Source: Enterobacter cloacae subsp. cloacae ATCC 13047 (lineage in GTDB: Bacteria > Pseudomonadota > Gammaproteobacteria > Enterobacterales > Enterobacteriaceae). From it: a stretch of 64,000 bases of DNA. The position numbers were made by a program, and so were the translations under genes. This document shows positions 58,270 through 64,000 of the stretch, in pieces (position 1 is the first letter of the stretch; every line of letters starts with the position of its first letter). The stretch is from NCBI RefSeq assembly GCF_000025565.1, contig NC_014121.1:3410001-3474000 (forward strand), in the 5' to 3' direction. The notes below the pieces were generated by a model. The model made no database searches. It worked only from the letters and a program-made list of their open reading frames with translations, and was not told where the DNA came from.

Positions 58270-58854
58270 TTACGCAGGCGTGGTCCAGGTCGCGTTGAAC
58301 TGTACTTTCACATCGCCTGTCCAGTAGCCATCAGGCAAAGCAGAATAGTCAGTGACAGCTGTTGAACCATCAGACGTCGCAGAGGCGATAGAGAACTTAA
58401 AGCTGGACTGATCGCTCACGCGTTCAGCACCGTTATAAGCACCGTCAGCCATCAGACTTTCCAGACCAGAAGTTGATGAGGCATTAACCAGAACGGTTTC
58501 AGCAGAACTGGAAAGTGCATTACCGTTCCAGGCAACACCGACATCCAGAGTAGATGCATCGCCGCTTGCATTGGTTAGGGTATTGCTAATGACCTGTGCA
58601 GTCAGTTCAAAGTCGGTTGCACTTTCCTGACCCTGGATCGTAATGTCAAAAGCACCATCCTGAGTATTAAAAGCATTCAGACCTTCCGCATACTGGAATG
58701 TCAGGGAGTTCAGCGGAGTAACAACCAGCATGCTAGTTGTATCTTTTGTTGCTGTAGCATCCCATGACGCAGTGGCAGATGCAGTAACATCAGCCATTGC
58801 ATTTGCTGCTGCGAAAACAGAAACCAGAGAGGCCACCAGTAATAATTTTTTCAT
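58270..58854 (-). CDS. ecpA: Ecp-like major pilin EcpA
   Basis: 194-residue alpha-class pilin. Signal peptide about 1-21 (KKLLLVASLVSVFAAANAMA, cut before DVTASA). The mature protein follows E. coli EcpA closely: VTASATASWDATATKDTTSM, LVVTPLNSLTFQYAEGLNAF near 42, AFDITIQGQESATDFELTAQ, STAVTDYSALPDGYWTGDVK near 168 and the final VQFNATWT. Cysteine-free, Thr/Ser/Ala-rich, as usual for this class. AGGAG seven bases before the ATG. First gene of the pilus operon. Same length class as E. coli EcpA (195). Confidence 0.88.
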   Translation of the reverse strand: MKKLLLVASLVSVFAAANAMADVTASATASWDATATKDTTSMLVVTPLNSLTFQYAEGLNAFNTQDGAFDITIQGQESATDFELTAQVISNTLTNASGDASTLDVGVAWNGNALSSSAETVLVNASSTSGLESLMADGAYNGAERVSDQSSFKFSIASATSDGSTAVTDYSALPDGYWTGDVKVQFNATWTTPA

Positions 58855-59644
58855 TTTCTTCTCCTAAGAACAAACGCGCAACCTGGCACTTTTCATAATA
58901 AGTAACCGGGAAGCTCCATTTAATTGCGAGCGAGAATTGCCGCGCCGAAAAATTATGTTCCGAGATATTGTTAACAGCAACAGCATGAAATTATCAAATC
59001 CTCAACATTATTAGGAATTTTCTTGTCTGGAAGATAAGCAAATGCCTACAGATTAGAACTTAAAACCATAAAAATTCACAATTAAGTTTTTAAATCTAAA
59101 AAATAATAAAATTAAAGAATTTGCATCCATTCTTGCTTTTTGATGCAAATCAAAATTAAAAAAAGATTCAAAGGATTAAAAAACATTTCAAATCAATAAA
59201 CTATGAAAACCCTCAGAAAAGAAAAAACTTGTTAAAAAAATGCTACAAAAACAACCCATTTTAGTAAAAAATGAAATATTCCTAACGCAAATAAATAAAT
59301 CAAGGAAAATTCTTATACGCAACCTAAAAGTAATAACGCACGAGAAATTCATTATTTTCGTGGTTATTTATAAAAATAAGAATATTCCGCGAATAATATA
59401 AAAATCCTGGTATTCGAATGATACGGTTTATTTCGCGCATTTATCACAACGTGTTGCTGTTCTTCGCCGCTTTCACTCAAAGCGATGAGATAGCATCTTA
59501 TGTCCGTGCACACGGTGTCACATTGCCCTCTCCGCCATTCAGACAATTCCCGACAGTCTTCCATATTTCCTCCATTTTTCTGCCGACTGACCTGACTAAA
59601 CTAGTATCATTCCCCGAAGTGTTTCAGGATGAGAACGTATAACG
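58855..59644. other. Long divergent intergenic region between ecpA and mdtA
   Basis: 790 bases. From about 58,920 to 59,410 it is extremely AT-rich with many A- and T-tracts, typical of H-NS-silenced horizontally acquired promoters, and should hold the ecpA promoter. The right part (59,410-59,644) returns to normal composition and holds the mdtA promoter side with a possible BaeR site. No ecpR-like gene is present, and the small open frames inside look like chance. Confidence 0.6.
59566..59583 (+). promoter_or_regulatory. Possible BaeR box upstream of mdtA
   Basis: TTTCCTCCATTTTTCTG resembles the published BaeR motif TTTTTCTCCATDATTGGC around the CTCCAT core, 62 bases before the mdtA ATG. 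BaeR activates mdtABC in E. coli. The right half fits poorly, so this is only a candidate. Confidence 0.35.
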
Positions 59645-60847
59645 ATGAAAGGCAGTCATAAATCCCGCTGGGCAATCGCCGCTGGCATCATTGTGGTGGT
59701 CCTTGCCGCCGCCTGGTACTGGCACACTCAATCCGCCGAGCCTTCTACTCCGGCAGGCGCCAGCAGTCAGTCAAAACGCCCTGCGGGCGGGGGACGTCAC
59801 GGTATGCGCGGCGGCGCGCTGGCACCGGTTCAGGCGGCCACTGCGGTGAATAAAGCCGTGCCTCGCTATCTCACAGGCCTCGGGACCATTACCGCCGCCA
59901 ACACCGTCACGGTACGCAGCCGCGTCGACGGTCAGCTCATGGCGATCCACTTCCAGGAAGGTCAGCAGGTGAAAGCTGGCGATTTACTGGCCGAGATCGA
60001 CCCAAGCCAGTTCAAAGTCGCCCTTGCCCAGGCTCAGGGACAGCTTGCCAAAGACAAAGCCACGCTCGCTAACGCCCGGCGCGATCTGGCGCGCTATCAG
60101 CAGCTGGTGAAAACCAATCTGGTCTCTCGTCAGGAGCTGGACACGCAGCAATCGCTGGTCAGCGAAACGCAGGGCACCATCAAAGCTGACGAGGCCGCGG
60201 TGGCCAGCGCACAGCTGCAGCTCGACTGGAGCCGCATCACCGCGCCAATTGACGGACGCGTTGGCCTCAAGCAGGTCGATATCGGCAACCAGATCTCAAG
60301 CGGTGATACCACGGGCATCGTGGTCATAACCCAGACCCACCCGATTGATTTAGTCTTCACCCTGCCGGAAAGCGAAATTGCGACGGTGGTGCAGGCGCAG
60401 AAAGCCGGAAAGGGGCTGGTGGTGGAAGCCTGGGACCGTACCAACAAGCAGAAATTGAGCGAAGGTTCTTTGCTTAGCCTGGATAACCAGATCGACACCA
60501 CCACCGGCACCATCAAGCTGAAAGCGCGCTTTAACAACCAGGACGACGCCCTCTTCCCGAATCAGTTTGTAAATGCACGCATGCTGGTGGCGACGGAAGA
60601 AAACGCGGTGGTGATCCCCACCGCCGCGCTGCAGATGGGCAACGAAGGCAACTTCGTCTGGGTGCTGAACAGCGACAATAAAGTCAGCAAGCACCTGGTG
60701 AAAACCGGGATTCAGGACAGCCAGACGGTTGTGATCAGCGCCGGACTCTCTGCGGGCGACCGCGTGGTGACGGACGGTATCGATCGTCTGACCGAAGGCG
60801 CCAAAGTCGAAGTGGTTGAACCCGCGAAACAGGGAGCGAACTCCTGA
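59645..60847 (+). CDS. mdtA: Multidrug efflux periplasmic adaptor MdtA
   Basis: Membrane-fusion protein of the MdtABC-TolC pump (bile salts, novobiocin and others in E. coli). 400 residues: N-terminal membrane anchor (about 9-29: [18 protein letters not shown]), lipoyl half-motifs around a helical hairpin ([20 protein letters not shown] near 98; [20 protein letters not shown] near 198), then beta-barrel ([17 protein letters not shown] near 237). The C-terminal tail is shorter than in K-12 (415), ending AKQGANS. The stop overlaps the mdtB start (TGATG). Confidence 0.96.
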   Translation: MKGSHKSRWAIAAGIIVVVLAAAWYWHTQSAEPSTPAGASSQSKRPAGGGRHGMRGGALAPVQAATAVNKAVPRYLTGLGTITAANTVTVRSRVDGQLMAIHFQEGQQVKAGDLLAEIDPSQFKVALAQAQGQLAKDKATLANARRDLARYQQLVKTNLVSRQELDTQQSLVSETQGTIKADEAAVASAQLQLDWSRITAPIDGRVGLKQVDIGNQISSGDTTGIVVITQTHPIDLVFTLPESEIATVVQAQKAGKGLVVEAWDRTNKQKLSEGSLLSLDNQIDTTTGTIKLKARFNNQDDALFPNQFVNARMLVATEENAVVIPTAALQMGNEGNFVWVLNSDNKVSKHLVKTGIQDSQTVVISAGLSAGDRVVTDGIDRLTEGAKVEVVEPAKQGANS

Positions 60848-63800
60848 TGCAGGTCATGCCGCCAGGCGCAACAGGTGGGCCATCACGCCTGTTTATTCTG
60901 CGCCCTGTTGCCACCACGCTGCTGATGGTGGCGATTCTGCTCGCCGGGATTATTGGCTATCGCTTCCTGCCCGTCTCGGCGCTGCCGGAAGTGGATTACC
61001 CCACCATTCAGGTCGTTACCCTCTATCCTGGCGCCAGCCCGGATGTGGTGACCTCCGCCATTACCGCACCGCTGGAACGCCAGTTTGGTCAGATGTCGGG
61101 CCTGAAACAGATGTCATCGCAAAGCTCCGGTGGGGCATCGGTGGTAACGCTGCAGTTCCAGCTCTCGCTGTCGCTGGACGTGGCCGAGCAGGAGGTGCAG
61201 GCTGCGATCAACGCTGCCACCAACCTGCTGCCGTCAGACCTGCCTAACCCGCCGGTCTACAGCAAAGTAAACCCGGCGGATCCGCCGATCATGACCCTTG
61301 CTGTCACCTCTTCCGCCATGCCAATGACGCAGGTGGAAGACATGGTCGAAACCCGCGTGGCGCAGAAAATTTCCCAGGTCTCCGGCGTCGGGCTGGTAAC
61401 GCTGGCGGGCGGACAACGCCCGGCGGTGCGCGTGAAGCTTAATGCGCAGGCCATCGCTGCGCTGGGGCTGACCAGCGAAACCATCCGCACCGCCATCAGC
61501 AACGCCAACGTCAACTCGGCGAAAGGCTCGCTGGACGGCCCCACCCGCGCCGTGACGCTCTCGGCCAACGATCAGATGCAGTCTGCCGATGAGTACCGTC
61601 AGCTGATTATTGCCTACCAGAACGGTGCGCCGGTACGTCTGGGTGACGTCGCCACCGTTGAGCAAGGCGCGGAAAACAGCTGGCTGGGTGCGTGGGCCAA
61701 CAAACAGCAGGCGATTGTGATGAACGTGCAGCGCCAGCCGGGCGCTAACATCATTGAAACCGCCGACAGCATTCGCACCATGCTCCCGCAGCTTATTGAA
61801 AGCCTGCCAAAATCGGTCACGGTGAAGGTGCTTTCCGACCGCACCACCAACATTCGCGCGTCGGTTACCGATACCCAGTTTGAGCTGATGCTGGCGATTG
61901 CGCTGGTGGTGATGATCATCTATCTGTTCCTGCGCAACGTACCGGCAACCATCATTCCCGCCGTTGCCGTGCCGCTCTCGCTGGTGGGAACATTTGCCGT
62001 GATGGTGTTCCTCGATTTTTCGATCAACAACCTGACGCTGATGGCGCTCACCATCGCCACCGGCTTCGTGGTGGATGACGCCATCGTCGTGATCGAGAAC
62101 ATCTCGCGCTATATCGAGAAAGGCGAAAAACCGCTGGCCGCTGCGCTGAAAGGTGCAGGTGAGATCGGATTTACCATTATCTCGCTGACCTTCTCGCTGA
62201 TTGCGGTGCTGATCCCGCTGCTGTTTATGGGCGATATCGTCGGGCGGCTGTTCCGCGAGTTTGCCGTCACGCTGGCGGTCGCCATTCTGATCTCTGCCGT
62301 GGTGTCGCTGACCCTGACGCCAATGATGTGCGCCCGTATGCTGAGCCATGAATCCCTGCGCAAGCAAAACCGCTTCTCTCGCGCCTCTGAGCGGATGTTC
62401 GAACAGATCATTGCCGCTTACGGCCGGGTGCTGGCAAAAGTGCTTAACCACCCGTGGGCGACGCTCGGCGTGGCGCTCGGCACGCTGGCGCTCAGCGTCA
62501 TTTTGTGGATCGTTATCCCGAAAGGCTTCTTCCCGATTCAGGACAACGGCATTATTCAGGGCACGCTTCAGGCGCCCCAGTCGGTCTCCTTCGCCAGTAT
62601 GGCGCAGCGTCAGCAGCAGGTCTCTGACATCATCATGAAAGATCCGGCGGTGGAAAGCCTGACCGCGTACGTGGGCGTCGATGGCACCAACCCGTCGCTG
62701 AACAGTGCGCGTCTGCAGATCAACCTCAAGCCGCTGGACGACCGCGACGATCGGGTCAACGCCGTCATTGAGCGGCTGCAAACTGCCGTGGCGCGCGTGC
62801 CGGGCATTGAACTTTACCTGCAGCCAATTCAGGATTTGACCATCGATACCCAGGTCAGCCGCACGCAGTACCAGTTCACGCTTCAGGCCACCAGCCTTGA
62901 TGCGCTGAGCACGTGGGTACCGCAACTGGTCAACAAACTCAAGGCGCTGCCGCAGCTTTCTGACGTCAGCAGCGACTGGCAGGACAAAGGGCTGGCGGCA
63001 TATGTGAACGTCAATCGCGATACTGCCAGCCGGCTGGGCATCACCATGTCCGACGTGGACAACGCGCTTTATAACGCCTTTGGTCAGCGCCTCATCTCCA
63101 CCATTTATACCCAGGCGAATCAGTATCGCGTGGTGCTGGAACACAACACCGATAACACGCCCGGCCTGGCCGCGCTGGACTCGGTGCGCCTGACCAGCAA
63201 AGACGGTGGTATTGTGCCGTTAAGCGCCATAGCCAGCGTGGAGGAGCGTTATACGCCGCTGTCGATTAACCATCTCGATCAGTTCCCGTCCACCACCATC
63301 TCGTTCAACGTACCGGACAACTATTCGCTGGGTGAAGCGGTCGAGGCCATTCTGGGCGCGGAGAAAGAACTCAACTTCCCGTCTGATATTCAGACCCAGT
63401 TCCAGGGCAGCACCCTGGCGTTCCAGGCTGCGCTGGGCAATACCATCTGGCTGATCGTGGCTGCGGTGGTGGCGATGTACATCGTCCTTGGGGTGCTGTA
63501 CGAAAGCTTTATCCACCCAATCACCATCCTCTCCACCCTGCCGACCGCCGGGGTAGGTGCGCTACTGGCCCTGATGCTGGCGGGCAGCGAACTGGACGTC
63601 ATCGCCATTATCGGCATCATCCTGCTTATCGGGATCGTGAAGAAAAACGCCATCATGATGATCGACTTCGCCCTTGCCGCCGAGCGCGAGCAGGGCATGT
63701 CGCCGCGAGACGCCATCTTCCAGGCCTGTCTGTTGCGTTTTCGTCCGATCCTGATGACCACGCTCGCCGCCCTGCTGGGCGCACTGCCGCTGATGCTCAG

Positions 63801-63969
63801 TACCGGCGTCGGTGCTGAGCTGCGCCGTCCGCTGGGTATCGGCATGGTCGGTGGTCTGCTGGTGAGCCAGGTGCTGACGCTGTTCACCACGCCGGTGATT
63901 TACCTGCTGTTTGACCAACTGGCCCTGTGGACCAAAAGCCGCTTCCCGAAACGTGAAGAGGAGGCGTAA
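60847..63969 (+). CDS. mdtB: Multidrug efflux RND transporter MdtB
   Basis: Inner-membrane RND pump subunit that works as a heteromultimer with MdtC. 1040 residues with twelve membrane segments in the RND pattern: first near 25-43 ([18 protein letters not shown]), TM2-6 near 340-540 with the proton-relay block [20 protein letters not shown] near 398, and TM8-12 near 860-1020 ([40 protein letters not shown]). Two large periplasmic loops hold the porter domains. Complete and in frame. Confidence 0.97.
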   Translation: MQVMPPGATGGPSRLFILRPVATTLLMVAILLAGIIGYRFLPVSALPEVDYPTIQVVTLYPGASPDVVTSAITAPLERQFGQMSGLKQMSSQSSGGASVVTLQFQLSLSLDVAEQEVQAAINAATNLLPSDLPNPPVYSKVNPADPPIMTLAVTSSAMPMTQVEDMVETRVAQKISQVSGVGLVTLAGGQRPAVRVKLNAQAIAALGLTSETIRTAISNANVNSAKGSLDGPTRAVTLSANDQMQSADEYRQLIIAYQNGAPVRLGDVATVEQGAENSWLGAWANKQQAIVMNVQRQPGANIIETADSIRTMLPQLIESLPKSVTVKVLSDRTTNIRASVTDTQFELMLAIALVVMIIYLFLRNVPATIIPAVAVPLSLVGTFAVMVFLDFSINNLTLMALTIATGFVVDDAIVVIENISRYIEKGEKPLAAALKGAGEIGFTIISLTFSLIAVLIPLLFMGDIVGRLFREFAVTLAVAILISAVVSLTLTPMMCARMLSHESLRKQNRFSRASERMFEQIIAAYGRVLAKVLNHPWATLGVALGTLALSVILWIVIPKGFFPIQDNGIIQGTLQAPQSVSFASMAQRQQQVSDIIMKDPAVESLTAYVGVDGTNPSLNSARLQINLKPLDDRDDRVNAVIERLQTAVARVPGIELYLQPIQDLTIDTQVSRTQYQFTLQATSLDALSTWVPQLVNKLKALPQLSDVSSDWQDKGLAAYVNVNRDTASRLGITMSDVDNALYNAFGQRLISTIYTQANQYRVVLEHNTDNTPGLAALDSVRLTSKDGGIVPLSAIASVEERYTPLSINHLDQFPSTTISFNVPDNYSLGEAVEAILGAEKELNFPSDIQTQFQGSTLAFQAALGNTIWLIVAAVVAMYIVLGVLYESFIHPITILSTLPTAGVGALLALMLAGSELDVIAIIGIILLIGIVKKNAIMMIDFALAAEREQGMSPRDAIFQACLLRFRPILMTTLAALLGALPLMLSTGVGAELRRPLGIGMVGGLLVSQVLTLFTTPVIYLLFDQLALWTKSRFPKREEEA

Positions 63970-64000
63970 GTGAAGTTTTTCGCCCTCTTCATTTACCGCC
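63970..64000 (+). CDS. mdtC: Multidrug efflux RND transporter MdtC (first codons only)
   Basis: A GTG immediately after the mdtB stop opens (M)KFFALFIYR, the known MdtC N-terminus; GGAGG lies five to nine bases upstream, inside the end of mdtB. Only ten codons are in the window. The GTG start is the same as in E. coli. The second subunit of the MdtBC pump. Confidence 0.9.
   Translation, partial: MKFFALFIYR

Noticed and set aside
49531..58854. Integrase, tRNA or direct repeats marking the pilus island ends
   Set aside because: I looked at both edges and saw no tRNA gene, transposase, integrase or obvious flanking repeat; the island call rests on gene content and composition only.
59418..59642. 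74-codon open frame ending two bases before mdtA, as a possible leader peptide
   Set aside because: No convincing ribosome site, no resemblance to a known protein, and it crosses the likely mdtA promoter region.
61234..63144. 636-codon open frame on the minus strand inside mdtB
   Set aside because: Antisense shadow of a GC-rich conserved gene; His/Arg/Gln-rich translation without any domain and no ribosome site of note.

Overview
The window is a stretch of an enterobacterial chromosome, most probably Enterobacter (Enterobacter cloacae complex) or a near relative. This rests on the gene order gnd / O-antigen locus / galF / colanic acid (wca) operon / wza-wzb-wzc / yegH / asmA / dcd / udk / yegE / alkA / yegD / mdtABC, which is the E. 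coli K-12 order, and on proteins that align closely along their full length with the K-12 proteins as I remember them. Codon use is GC-rich in the conserved backbone and clearly AT-rich in two accessory blocks. The species is an inference; no database was searched.

Region 1 (1-14,364) is the O-antigen locus, read leftwards from galF to gnd. After a JUMPstart/ops element come a complete CMP-pseudaminic acid pathway (pseB, pseC, pseF, a fused pseG-pseH, pseI), a flippase (wzx), a GT52 sialyltransferase-like protein, a polymerase (wzy), a GT2 glycosyltransferase, a DUF4422 glycosyltransferase, UDP-galactopyranose mutase (glf), the initiating galactosyl-phosphate transferase wbaP, and the 5' part of gnd. 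The inferred product is a Wzx/Wzy-dependent O antigen that starts on galactose and contains galactofuranose and pseudaminic acid.

Region 2 (14,365-38,637) holds galF and the complete colanic acid operon, transcribed leftwards: wza, wzb, wzc, wcaA-F, gmd, fcl, gmm, wcaI, cpsB, cpsG, wcaJ, wzxC, wcaK, wcaL, wcaM. The leader upstream of wza has an RcsAB-box match and a second JUMPstart/ops element. Palindromic repeats split the operon between wzc and wcaA, between cpsB and cpsG, and between cpsG and wcaJ.

Region 3 (38,638-49,530) is housekeeping backbone: yegH, asmA, dcd, udk, the diguanylate cyclase yegE, alkA and the Hsp70-like yegD.

Region 4 (49,531-58,854) is an accessory island between yegD and mdtA. 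It encodes an Ecp-like alpha-class pilus (ecpA-E: pilin, chaperone, usher, tip adhesin, second chaperone). Downstream are a ToxR/MarT-like membrane-bound winged-helix regulator, a FidL-like membrane protein, and an EAL phosphodiesterase with an unusual N-terminal half. The EcpR regulator that precedes ecpA in E. coli is absent, so these three genes are the obvious candidate controllers.

Region 5 (59,645-64,000) is the start of the multidrug efflux operon: mdtA, mdtB and the first codons of mdtC. I found no tRNA, rRNA, insertion sequence, integrase or CRISPR array.
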